A DNA stretch of 64,000 nt from Flaccisagitta enflata (Eukaryota > Chaetognatha > Sagittoidea > Aphragmophora), in the NCBI GenBank assembly GCA_965153355.1, contig OZ231126.1, positions 99,138,001-99,202,000 of the forward strand, read 5' to 3'. Each line of letters begins with the position of its first letter. Position 1 is the stretch's first letter. Both the position numbers and the translations under genes were made by a program. Shown here one piece after another: positions 38,395 to 48,461 of this stretch. Below the pieces are notes generated by a model that was given only the letters and a program-made list of their open reading frames with translations, did no database searches and was not told the origin of the DNA.

Positions 38395-39310
38395 ATGGGG
38401 CAGCGGCCCCAGAGGGGTCGATGACCTATGATTCCACACAGGGCAATTTTTTGAGGGTCTGATTTGGCTCTGGGAGGCCTGATCTGGAGTCTAAGAGGCC
38501 TGATTAAAGGTCCATGTGGTCTAATTTTGGGTCTGAGAGGCCTGATTTTGGGCCTGAGAGGCTTGATTTAAAGGTCAGATATACGCTTTTCTTTTTATAA
38601 GAACACTGTTTATAAAAACATCAGCCTCAGCTTTTTTAAAAAAATAAGAACATGCTGAGCCTCAGTTTTTCAGATAAGTACATTTCTTTAAAAAAATTGA
38701 TAAAATAAGATGAAATATCCTTAAAAGCAGCCCAAAGGCAGTAAGTGGTCAGCGGTACCCGTGCCCTGCTTGAGTAGTATGTGATTTAGGTTGAGGGGGA
38801 GCAGGGCAGCCGCCCCAAAAGGGACGAAGTCCTGTAGAACACAGGGGGAATCTGTCCGTCCGTCCATCCGTCCGTCCGTCCTTCTCTCAGCCTTCCTTTT
38901 GTCTAGGAAGCCCTTGTATTCAAACTCTCTATGAATAACATGGAGAAATGACAAAAGGCAGTATATGGACAAGGGTACCCCTGCTCTTCTTGAGAAGTTT
39001 GTTATTTAAGTTGAGGGGGGAGCAGGCCAGGATTTGGGTCTCTGAGGCCAGAATCTGGGTCTCAGAGACCAATTTCTTGGTCTCAGAAACCAGGGTTTGA
39101 GTCTCAGAGGCCAGGATTTGGGTCTCTGAGGCCAGGATTTGGGTCTCTGAAGCCAGGATCTAGGGCCTTGAGGCCAGATCCTGGGTCTTGGAGGCCAGAA
39201 TCTGGGTCACAGAGATCAAGATCTAGATCTCTGAGGCTAGGATTAGGGTTTTAGAGGCCAGAATCTGGGTACTAGAAACCAGGATCTAGATCTTAGGGGC
39301 CAAAATAATA
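38395..39310. mobile_element. Cluster of GGGCAGCGGCC-family ends and minisatellites
   Basis: Single ends at 38399 (gtcgatgacctatgattcc type) and 38804 (aagtcctgtagaacacagg type), with GGCCTGATTTTGGGTCTGAG repeats at 38460-38580 and GGATTTGGGTCTCTGAGGCC repeats (21-bp period) at 39030-39300. Probably nested or truncated elements. Confidence 0.5.
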
Positions 39311-39775
39311 GAATTTGGGGAGCGACTAGGCTTATTTTTTTTTTCTGAATTTTAGCCATTTTGCTTGAATTTGAGTCTTGCTTGGAATTTGGAGCCATTT
39401 GCTTGAATTTGGGCCCCAAAGAAGACGAAGCCCTGAGAATGGGGCAGAAAGAGGGACAGACAGGCCGGAGCGGGCGTGCGGATGGGCAGACGGACAGACG
39501 AATTCCCCTATGTTCACAGAGACTTTGTACACCCAGGGCCGCTACTAAGCAATATCATTGGGAAAAAAATTAAAAAATATTTCAATTTTGAAGTTTCGCT
39601 TAAGAATTAGCATTTTCATTTTCGCTTAGGATGTTTGAAAGGCAGGAGCGCTAGAGCTCGCCCAGGCTAGGTTGAGAAAGTGGGTACAGGGTGAAAAGGG
39701 GCACTTTTACACCTTCTGGGGGAAAAATCAGGGCACTGTTGAATGACACTGGGCACTATGAATTCTTCATCTTTT

Positions 39776-40415
39776 GAGCAGCGGCCCCAGAAGAGACAGT
39801 CTCATTTCTAGGGGACTTTTTGTTCGTCCATTCGTTGGGTCGTTAGTTCGTCCGTCATTCCATTGTCCCCATCAGAGCTCCTCCAGAGCCTCAATCTGGC
39901 CTCTGGAACCTCAAATCTGGCCTCTGAGACCTCAAATCTGGCCTCTCAGACCCCAAATCTGGCCTCTCAGGCCTCAAATTAAGCCTCTCAGGCCTCAAAT
40001 CAAGCCTCTCAGGCCTCAAAGTCAACCTCTCAGGCCTCAAAATTGGCCTCTCAGGCCTCTGGCATCTCAGGCCTCAAATTAAGCTTCTTAGGCCTCAAAT
40101 TCAAATCCTCAGGCCTCAAACCTGGCGTCTCAGGCCTCAAACTAGGCCTCTCAGGCCTCAAACTAGGCCTCTCAGGCCTCAAATCAGCTATGTAAGCCTC
40201 AATTTATTGCTCTCAGGCTTGACCTTTCCAGCCCAAATCCAGCTCTCTTAAGCGTCAAGTCAGCCCTCCCATCTTCCAATTGGCAGCAGCCTTCTTAGAC
40301 CTCAGTTCAGGCTCTAGAAGGCCTTCAGTCAGCCCTTTATCACATCTCATCCACTTCTGTAGGCCAGGACGACGAAAGAATCCCCTGTGTTCTGAGACTT
40401 TGTCCCAGCCAGGAG
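39776..40415. mobile_element. GGGCAGCGGCC-family element with 21-bp minisatellite
   Basis: Left end gcagcggccccagaag; right part has cccctgtgttctgagactttg. Between them is a long CCTCTCAGGCCTCAAATCTG minisatellite. The same minisatellite lies in the element at 57761-58337. Confidence 0.6.
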
Positions 40416-40599
40416 CCATGCCCTCTTCCCTCACTCCAGTCCCAATCCTCAAAGCAGGGCAACGGGTATCGCTGACCACATATTGCCCTTGGGCGACCTG
40501 TTTATTTTTCACATTTTCCGTATTTTTTCCTAAGATCATTATTTTTCATCAATCTCAACTTTGGGCCCTAAATAACTATAAGAATGAGTTCAGCAGAGG

Positions 40600-40825
40600 G
40601 CAGAGGGAGGGAGGGAGAGGGAGGGAAGGAGAGGAAAAGGAGGAAGGAGAGGAGGAGGGATAAAGGAGGTGGGAGAAGGAATGAGGAGGAGTAGGAGAGG
40701 AGGAGAGAGAGGGAGAGAGGAGAGGAGGAGGAGAGAGAGGAGGAAAAGGAAGGAAAGAGAGGAGGGGAGAAAAGGGAAAGGAAGAGAGAGAGGAGAGGAG
40801 GACAGAGAAGGAGGAGGGTGAAGAA
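40600..40825 (+). repeat. Purine-rich GGA/GAGG tract
   Basis: Almost pure A/G on the plus strand. The proline/serine-rich minus frames are spurious. Confidence 0.9.
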
Positions 40826-40909
40826 AAACTAGTCATCCAGGATTGCACATGGTCAGCGGTACCCGATGCCCTGCTTGGGGTGATCAAGTGAAGTAGTGGA
40901 GTGAGAGCA

Positions 40910-41412
40910 GGGCAGCGGCCCCAAAGGGCCGATGTCCTGTAGGACACAGGGGGGAATTTCCAGACGTCCTGAGGGGGAATATAGCAAGCCTAAGAGGTAA
41001 TTGAGGCGGGGTTTGAGGTCTGGGGGAAGATTTATGCCTGAAGATTAGATTTTAGGTCTGGGGGCAGGCCTTAGGCCTTGAGGGCAGATTTGAGGCGTGG
41101 AGGGCTGATTTTGGGCCTGGAATGCTGATTTGAGGTTTGGAGAGCGGATTTGAGGCTTACAGAGCTGATTTTATGCCTTGAGAGCTGATTTGAGGCCTGG
41201 AGAGCTGATTTGAGGCCAGGAGAGCTGAGGCCTGAAGGGCTAATTTGAGGGCTTAGAAGGCCTAAATCAGGCCTGAGAGTGAGGATATGAGGCCTCGATA
41301 GCCAACTTAGAGGGCGGATGGAAAGGGCGGAAGAGCGGAAGGAGCCAGGACGGACGGGCGTCTGGAAATTCCCCCTGTGTCCTACAGGACATTGGCCGCT
41401 GAGCCGCTGCCC
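40910..41412. mobile_element. GGGCAGCGGCC-family element with ~50-bp inverted ends
   Basis: Best example of the family. Both ends carry ATGTCCTGTAGGACACAGGG and GGAATTTCCAGACG in inverse orientation. Each end contains the small palindrome TGTCCTGTAGGACA. The core is a TTGAGGCCTGGAGAGCTGA minisatellite. 503 bp, no coding sequence. Confidence 0.75.
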
Positions 41413-41419
41413 AAAGAAG

Positions 41420-41845
41420 TAGAGAGAGGGAGGAGGGTAGGGAGGGAGAGGGTGAGGGAGGGAGAGAGAGAGGGAGAGGGTGGAAGGGAGGGAGAGAGGG
41501 AAGGAGAAAGAGGGAGGGAGGGAGAGGAGAGGAGGGAGGGAGGGAGGGAGGGGAGGAGGGAAGGAGGAGAGGAGGAGAGTGAGAGGGAGGGAAGTGAGAG
41601 GAGGGAGAGTGAGAGGGGAGAAACAAGAGGAGGAGAAGGGAAGGGGGCGAGGAGAGGAGAGGGGAGGAGTGAGGAGGAAGGGAGGGAGGGAAGGAGGGAG
41701 GGAGGGAGGGAGGGAAGGAGGAGGGAGCACGGGAGGAGACAGAGAGAGAGGTGAGAGTCACACACACACACACACACACACACATCTCGAAATTCCCCCT
41801 GTGTTCTACAGGACATCGGCCCTTTGGGGCCGCTGCCCAAAAAGC
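41420..41845 (+). repeat. GGGA/GAGG purine tract, (CA)n and a family end
   Basis: 41420-41755 is nearly pure purine. 41758-41782 is (CA)n. 41785-41838 is an inverted GGGCAGCGGCC end with GTGTTCTACAGGACATCGG. No coding. Confidence 0.85.
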
Positions 41846-42188
41846 AATATCATATTATTGATTTTTAAGATAATGTTTTATTGTCTTGAAACATTTATTC
41901 TTTTTTAATGAATAAAAAAAGACAATTTTTTTTCAGAAAGTTATATAAAAAACTGTTTGAAAATATGTAGTAATTGCATAGAGGAAATATTCAATCAAAA
42001 AAATAAGAACATGTTAAAAACGCCTGAGCCTCAAAATAAGGCTAAAATTAGGAACGCTGAGGCTGTTCTTATAAAATGAAAAGCGTGTATGAGATTTGAG
42101 ACGCCTGATATGGGGTATGAGAGACCTAAATTAAGGTCTGAGAGGCCTGATTTTGGGTCTGAGAGGCCTGATTTAGCATCTAAGAGTT

Positions 42189-42780
42189 ATTGGAAAAAAG
42201 TTGAATTACGTAATTTGACTTTTTGAAACGTAAGGGAGAAATCGGGTTTTCCATTTTCGATTTGGGGAACTTGTGAAAGTTGGGCCATTTCCTGCCTGGG
42301 ATGACACATTTTTTCATATTCACAGCTGAGAAAGAGCTAACTTTTTTCTTTCAAATGGCACCAATCAGAGGTCTCCAGGATCAATATTTTCCGTGCTATG
42401 AATTTTTGAATCTTTTTTTATTTTTTCGCATTTTTGAAAAAATCGATACTTTTTATTGATCACAATTTTCGGTCTTGTGTAACTATAGGGAATAGTTGGA
42501 AAAAAGTCAAATTACGTAATTCGACTTTTTAAAACGTAGGGGAAAAATTGGGTTTCCATTTTCGATTTAGGGCACTTGAGAAAATTGAGCCATTTCCTGA
42601 CTGGGATGATACATTTTTTTATATTCACAGCTGAGAAAGAGCTTCTTTTTCTCTTTAAAATGGCGCCAACCAGAAGTCTCTACAATCATTATTTAGGCGC
42701 TATGAATTTTTCAATCTTTTTTTATTTTTTCACATTTTTGCAAAAATTGATCCTATTTTTCAGCCCTATGTAACATGACA
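42189..42780 (+). repeat. Two-unit ~306-bp tandem duplication
   Basis: Units start GTTGGAAAAAAGTC-like at 42189 and 42495 and share TACGTAATT(T/C)GACTTTTT, TTTCCATTTTCGATTT and ATATTCACAGCTGAGAAAGA. About 15% diverged by eye. Unassigned origin. Confidence 0.75.
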
Positions 42781-42839
42781 GAAGAGTCAGGATGTTACAC
42801 AAATTGACCCTGAGTTTTATGACGCTAGCTTTTGCATTT

Positions 42840-42983
42840 TATTCTGCTTGAGAGAGAGAAAAAGAGAGAGACACAGAAAGAAAATAGAAAGGGAAAGACA
42901 AAGACAAAGACAAAGACAAAGAGAGACACACACTCCCCCCCACACACACACACATACATAGAAAAAGAGAGAAAAAAGAGAAA

Positions 42984-43015
<32 letters not shown>

Positions 43016-43016
43016 G

Positions 43017-43064
<48 letters not shown>

Positions 43065-43230
43065 GAGAGGGCGAGAGGGGAGGGAGGAGGGAGGAGGGAG
43101 GGAGGAGAGAGAGGATAGGGGGGAGAGAGAGAGAGAGAGAGAGAGAAAGAAAAGGGCAGAGAGAGAAAGAGACAGAAGACAGAGGGACACGCACACACAC
43201 TCAGAGACAAGGAAAGATCAAAAATAGAGA
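42840..43230 (+). repeat. (GA)n-rich compound microsatellite
   Basis: GA, AAAGACA, CACA and GAGGG patches. All frames are low complexity. Confidence 0.92.
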
Positions 43231-43235
43231 CACAG

Positions 43236-43570
43236 ATTTTTTCAATTTCAATCATCTTCCGTTTTTTTTAGCGCGATTAAAGATTGTCAAAAATATATAT
43301 ACTTTTAGCGACTCTACCCAGTTTTGCTGAAAATGAGACTGATATATTATTTTAAAAAAATTATGTTTATGTTTTTTTTGTTACTATTTCTTTTTATGAA
43401 AAGTAAAATATTTTGACCAATTCTTTTTAGATTAAAGAATAAGATAAGAAATGGGATCTGATTTTTAATCGTATGATCAAGAATCCCGGTGCAAAACCAG
43501 CTGCACTACAATATACAAATTAGGGGCTAAATGGAGATTTAAAAAAAACGGAAGATGAATGAAATTAAGA
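43236..43570. mobile_element. Foldback MITE, copy 2
   Basis: Ends TTTCAATCATCTTCCGTTTT (inverted at 43535-43570) match the element at 2252-2551. The flanking 43571-43650 is also similar to 2552-2620. Confidence 0.6.
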
Positions 43571-43699
43571 AAAAGAGAAATGGTAAGTACCTTAAAATTA
43601 GTGTCCCAACACTCCTTGATGATGACGATCTGATCAAAAATGTTTTTTAAATTTTGACACACCCGAGTGATGCAGACTGATCGTCGATCAGAAAAAAAA

Positions 43700-43785
43700 C
43701 CTCGGTGTAGACGACTGACGGACAAACAGACAGACCGACGGACGGACCGCAGCCAGGTTATAGAATCGCGTACACGCAATTTGAA
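43700..43785 (+). mobile_element. HINE-like 3' end fragment
   Basis: ACGG/ACAG tetranucleotides and GGTTATAGAATCGCGTACAC, closing with ACGCAATTT. A decayed hairpin. Confidence 0.5.
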
Positions 43786-43790
43786 ATAAC

Positions 43791-44453
43791 GGTGGATAAC
43801 AGGCGTTGTTATCGAGCCAACGATGTCAACGTGGATCCGTTCTAAATATCCTTCGCAATACCCTTCAACCGTGGTTGTCTCAAATTTTCCTGATTATACT
43901 TCACATCTCCTAATTTTTCTTTCTTCCTTATGACAATTACGAGCGGCTCGACTAAAAATAACTTTTCCCTGCTCTTTCCTCGAATTAATGTTCATTAATA
44001 TCAACAATTAAGCTTCTTAGTCCTGAGTGACTCCTGACGTTGATGCAAAAAGCAAAGCTTCCTTGCCAACTCTTGCATCTTGATTCTTGTGTTTCACTTT
44101 TACGCAGTTTTTCATCATTTTATCTTTCCTCATCGCTAATCGATGCAACCGCTTATTCCCTTCACGCCATTAGTGTTCAGTACCATTCATTAGTTCTGTT
44201 TCTAATGATTCTAATCTACCGCATTCGCCCTTCCAGCCACTATTATCCTCCCAGTTCCCTTGCCTCCTCACTCATCCATTGTATGTTCACCTTTGAAAAA
44301 AAGAAATCAGCATAGATAGCAAACAAATGGCTTGAAACCATACCCCTGGAAAGCAAAAAAACATAACTCCCTTCGCTAAGAGACAAGTGATTATCACAGT
44401 GCACACGTAGTTTGAATTTCATGAGTATCGATATATTGTTTTTCCGCCAATAG
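43791..44453. other. No recognised feature
   Basis: No exon or repeat identified, apart from an open frame upstream of the exon at 44456 that is open back to about 44411. Confidence 0.4.
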
Positions 44454-44455
44454 TT

Positions 44456-44542
44456 TCGCCGGGAGCCGATATGGGGATGACTTACATGCTGGATCGCGTC
44501 AATAATGTACCAATGAAGATTTCATGGTCTATCTATAACAAG
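44456..44542 (+). CDS. Probable exon of an unrecognised gene
   Basis: Acceptor ccgccaatag just before 44454, donor gtaaat at 44543. It reads SPGADMGMTYMLDRVNNVPM, then KISWSIYNK, ending in phase 0. With the exon at 45264 it forms a continuous reading (SIYNK to VKHLYGEG). Codon use is clearly protein-like compared with surrounding AT-rich DNA. Function not recognised. A shorter acceptor (gccgggag at 44465) is also possible. Confidence 0.5.
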
Positions 44543-44712
44543 GTAAATCTATCTGGAACGGAACACTATCTATCTTCACCACCACGAACATCACCAGACC
44601 ATCACCACTGCCACCACCACCACCACATTGTACGGCCAAATCACCCACGACCAAAAATAGTCGCAAAAGCATTAGATGGTCAGCGGTTGTGCTCAAGGTT
44701 GAGGGGGAAGCA

Positions 44713-44976
44713 GGGCCGCGGCCCCAAAGCTGTCGATGACCATCATGAGCTATGCTTTCACACATATGAGGAAATTTCTTTTTCTCCTCCTCCATCCCCC
44801 CTCAAATTCCAGTCTTGAGGCCCAAATTCCAGTCTCGAGGCCCAAATCCCAGCCTCGAGACTGGAATTTGGACCTCAATACTAGGATTTGAGAGGGGGGG
44901 ACGTAGAAATAGAAAGAAAAATTTCCCCATAAATTTGTGAAAGCATAGGTCATCGACCTCTTCGGGGCCGCTGCCC
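44713..44976. mobile_element. Short GGGCAGCGGCC-family element in an intron
   Basis: Inverted ends with GTCGATGACC and GCTATGCTTTCACAC (left) against their inverses (right). 264 bp, with a small inverted pair of GAGGCCCAAATTCCAG units. It sits between the two candidate exons at 44456 and 45264. Confidence 0.7.
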
Positions 44977-45263
44977 AAAAACCAACACCTTCCACCCTCA
45001 AACCACCTTTCCCACCAACGAACTAGGCATATCACCACCGTCAACCATCAAACTACCTGACCCGCCCTCATCTTGCAGCCACCACCACCAGCACCCCTAA
45101 GTGAGCCCGAATCACCACCCAGCCAGGTCTGCACAACCAGCCCAACGCAATTGAGTGACAGTTCCGTGAATGACATCACAATTTGATGGACAAGACTATC
45201 ATTTTCTAGACAGAATGAAGGAATTCACCGGCCTTTGATACTTCGCTTCTTTGCTAATTCCAG

Positions 45264-45350
45264 GTCAAGCACCTTTATGGCGAAGGTCACATCCCAGAAA
45301 TCGCGGCTCAACCCGGAGATGACACGCTTTACGTTAACGTCCTTGACAGG
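45264..45350 (+). CDS. Probable exon of an unrecognised gene, second
   Basis: Acceptor gctaattccag, donor gtaaag at 45351; 87 bp, 29 codons, phase 0 at both ends. It reads VKHLYGEGHIPEIAAQPGDD, then TLYVNVLDR. LDRV-type endings occur in both exons (YMLDRVNN and VNVLDR plus GTA), a possible internal repeat. I cannot name the family. A HINE-like start and the CTAGCAG element begin 40 bp into the intron. Confidence 0.5.
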
Positions 45351-45396
45351 GTAAAGAACGGCGGAGGAGGGAACAGAACAAAGCCGGATACACCGG

Positions 45397-46095
45397 TAGT
45401 ACTCGAACTAGCAGGCAATTTGCTAGCAGAGCTGCTAGCAGAAATCCCCACTGCTCTGCTAGCAGAAATTTTTTTGCTGCTAGCAGAAAGTAGCAGAAAT
45501 TAGCAGAAATTTCAAGCCTTTTTTAATGATTTTTGCGCAAAAATTAAAGTAATTTCATCAAAAAATTTTCTTTTTTAAAAGAAAACAAGACTTCTTTTCC
45601 CAAAATCTTACATTGGGAACCATTGTTTTTAAGAAAGTAAATACAATAAAGCCTAAACTCATTTTTGCATTAACTATTTTGCGTAATTGAGAGTAAAATA
45701 GAGGGAGTATCGCCATAGAAAATATTTTGTACAGGGCAGCATCATCAAATCGTCAAAAGAGAATTAGTAGATCATTGTCACATCATTTGATGAATTTGTG
45801 ATTTAGTCATTTCAAATAGAAAAAGAAATTTATCTCTGTTTCTCTATAAATAAATTAATCTTGAAACATTAGGATCAATAAAATAGACTTACTAAATAAC
45901 TATCAACTTACCTATCATTTTATACTTTGATACATGGAGAGTCCAAAATCATCGCTTCTCAGATGTTGTGGCAATTTGGGTGTGAATAAAAAATAATTTC
46001 ATTATTTTCCAATTTTTAGTTATCTTTGAATTAGTTGAATCAAAATCTAAATATCTATAGCCAGTTAAACTTATATTGATAACATCAATTACGTT
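45397..46095 (+). mobile_element. CTAGCAG-rich element, copy 1 (interrupted)
   Basis: Starts AGTACTCGAACTAGCAGGC, then many GCTAGCAGAA motifs, then AT-rich sequence homologous to 60741-61440. The homology stops at 46095, where a GCACTG-ended element begins. It starts inside a HINE-like 5' end (AACAAAGCCGGATACACCGG at 45377). Confidence 0.7.
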
Positions 46096-46096
46096 G

Positions 46097-46450
46097 CACT
46101 GCATGGCCTAATGCTAGTTACTCGGAAAAAATGCCACGGCATATAGACCCATACTTGGTGATAGTATGGACCCTCCCCATCACATCCATACCAAAAACTA
46201 AATGTTCTTCTGGGAAATTGGGTCAAAATGGCCTGATATGGCCATTTTTAAGGTCATTTTGACTTTTTTATGGAATTTGAGCCTTTTTTATGTATGACTG
46301 GTTTTTTTTTCCTAAGTTGATGCCAGAAAGTATTTTTCTTCTCTGTGGATACATGCTGGGTGAAATCGAGAAGAAAAACTGGTTAAATTGACCTAATTTG
46401 GCCAGATTTAAGGCATTTTCCAGGGCCAAATCCATTTAAACAAGTTTTAA
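46097..46450 (+). mobile_element. Dispersed element with GCACTG end, copy 2
   Basis: Starts GCACTGCATGGCCTAATG and is the inverse of 29145-29510. It interrupts the CTAGCAG-rich element. Confidence 0.55.
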
Positions 46451-46452
46451 AT

Positions 46453-46643
46453 TTTTAGTCATGGACACACGACTCTACACCTTGCCATGTTGGTTGGTTG
46501 GACAATCCCTTGGTCTATCCATCAATCATTTTGGTGGTCGGTCCGTCTGTCCGTCTGTCACATTTTTTGATTCCGAGCCGTTTTTGCATTACTGCTCCTG
46601 CCCATCCATCCGCGACTAGATTGCCATGTGTCCAGCCTTGTTT
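46453..46643 (-). mobile_element. HINE-like family A element
   Basis: Minus strand: ACAAGGCTGGACACATGGCA, AGTCGCGGATGGATGGGC, ACGG-type repeats and the hairpin end AGTCGTGTGTCCATGACT, which has one mismatch. Confidence 0.7.
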
Positions 46644-46774
46644 TTCTCCCAGACAGTTCCCTCAGGATGTGATTCTATTGGATGAATATATTTCCAGCTA
46701 GAGTAGCCAAGATTTCAGGCGAAAAAGACATATTTCAGCCGGCAAATTGTCATCGCATGCACCGATAGTAGAAC

Positions 46775-46979
46775 TAAAACAAACACTTGTAACTTCATGA
46801 TGGAGATACAGTGCGATAGCATAAACAGAAGTTTGCCTGAATTTTCAAATCCACTTTGAGAAACATCAACATCAACAGCCTCTGATGATGTTTCCCAAAG
46901 TGGATTAAAAAATTCAGGCAAACTTCTGTTTATGCTTTTGCACTGCATCTCCATCATGAAATTACAAGTGTTTGTTTTA
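46775..46979. mobile_element. 205-bp near-perfect foldback
   Basis: Arms of about 80 bp share AAACAAACACTTGTAA, TTCATGATGGAGAT and CAGAAGTTTGCCTGAATTTT with their inverses. The central spacer is under 40 bp. High arm identity suggests a recent element or strong hairpin. Confidence 0.8.
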
Positions 46980-47460
46980 TAATTTCAGCCAAATTCAGAT
47001 CTTTTAGGCTAATGTCACAATCTCTTTTCGACACGAGAACCCGACTCACCACCATTAACAGTGTTACAAGTTAGTTGGATGACCTTCCTAACTACCTGGA
47101 TTACCTTGCCAAACCATGTTTTGTGACTACCTGTTAGAAATGTAGGGGTATGTCCGTCCGCTTCATTAGGTATGTGTGCTTTTGTTTCTTTGCGTGCTTT
47201 TGGCTTTTTCTCTTTTCTTATTATTCAATGCCGGTGTCTTTTGTTTCCAATCCTTGACAATGGTGTTTTGCCACCAACCCCATATCCCATATAGGAAATA
47301 GGAAAAGTACAGGAGGATTTTAGTATTTTATAATGGGACAAACATACGTAACTCGTCTTCGTGTCGTCCAATTTTGGATTGATTGTTTTTATTATTTACG
47401 TCATTGCTTCCTAGAGTGATTGATTGATTTTTCGTGATTGATTGAATGCGCCCTTGGACA
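46980..47460. other. No recognised feature
   Basis: AT-rich, no supported exon or repeat. Confidence 0.4.
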
Positions 47461-47605
<145 letters not shown>

Positions 47606-47880
47606 ACGGACGGACAGACAAACAGACAGACAAGCGGTGCAAAGGAATCGACATGAATACATAAATAACATATGCATAACATAACATATCCCAACCCGCT
47701 TTACCTGTTCTCAGCTGACGTGAATGACGTTCTGTCATTATTAAAGTTTAAACAGATGACGGCCTCATTTTTTTTAAATAAAAAAAAAACAACGACTATG
47801 TTGGTTGATGATTACCAGATAGATATGGTCTTTAGGATGCATCTATAGTATAGACCATGGTTTAGTTTACCTGCGGCTGT

Positions 47881-48009
47881 ATCTGTCCGTCCATCCGTCC
47901 GTCGGTCCGTCAACCATTCCTGCCACTTGTCATGAAAAGTGAGCAATCGCGCAAATCCACCCCTGCCCACCGTCTGCGACTATTGTTGGCCGTTATTATC
48001 CGGTCTTGT
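47881..48009 (-). mobile_element. HINE-like element, partial
   Basis: Minus strand: TTACAAGACCGGATAATAAC, AGTCGCAGACGGTGGGCAGG and ACGG repeats. The hairpin end is decayed (GGATGCATC near 47837). Confidence 0.5.
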
Positions 48010-48461
48010 AACTTGTAACTCTGATCGTCATAGAGAATATCATGTCTCATCTTTTACAGGTTACTGGGTTGGCAAGAGATTGTTTGGACAAATCAAATTC
48101 AAGACTTTGTGTGCTTGAATCTGTTACTCGGTGTGAAAGCGAGAAAGTCAAATATGTGAATTTTTTCTTCCTCAGAGCACCTGAAATCTTGCAAGAGCAA
48201 GAGCAAGAGCAAGAGCAAGAGCGCACCCGCTAATATGGCATGCTCGCCTATAAGGCAACATACAACCTACTGTCGCATGAGAGGATTTGTTGTTATTGGC
48301 AATGAGGCAGACTCATTATAGGGAATTTTATTCAGTCCCTTGAAATATTCACCAGTGAAGCTCAACTGTATTTAACAAGATTATTCTATCTTCATTCTTC
48401 CAACACAAAAATTTATTCGGTATTCACTAAGTCGCTCATGACGTTACATAAATACATGTTA
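48010..48461 (+). other. Unassigned, with a weak exon-like frame
   Basis: After tcttttacag (48049-48058) a frame stays open to 48233, reading VTGLARDCLDKSNSRLCVLE and later a (EQ)n run from CAAGAG repeats. It lacks a convincing donor or homology, so I do not call it a gene. Confidence 0.3.
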
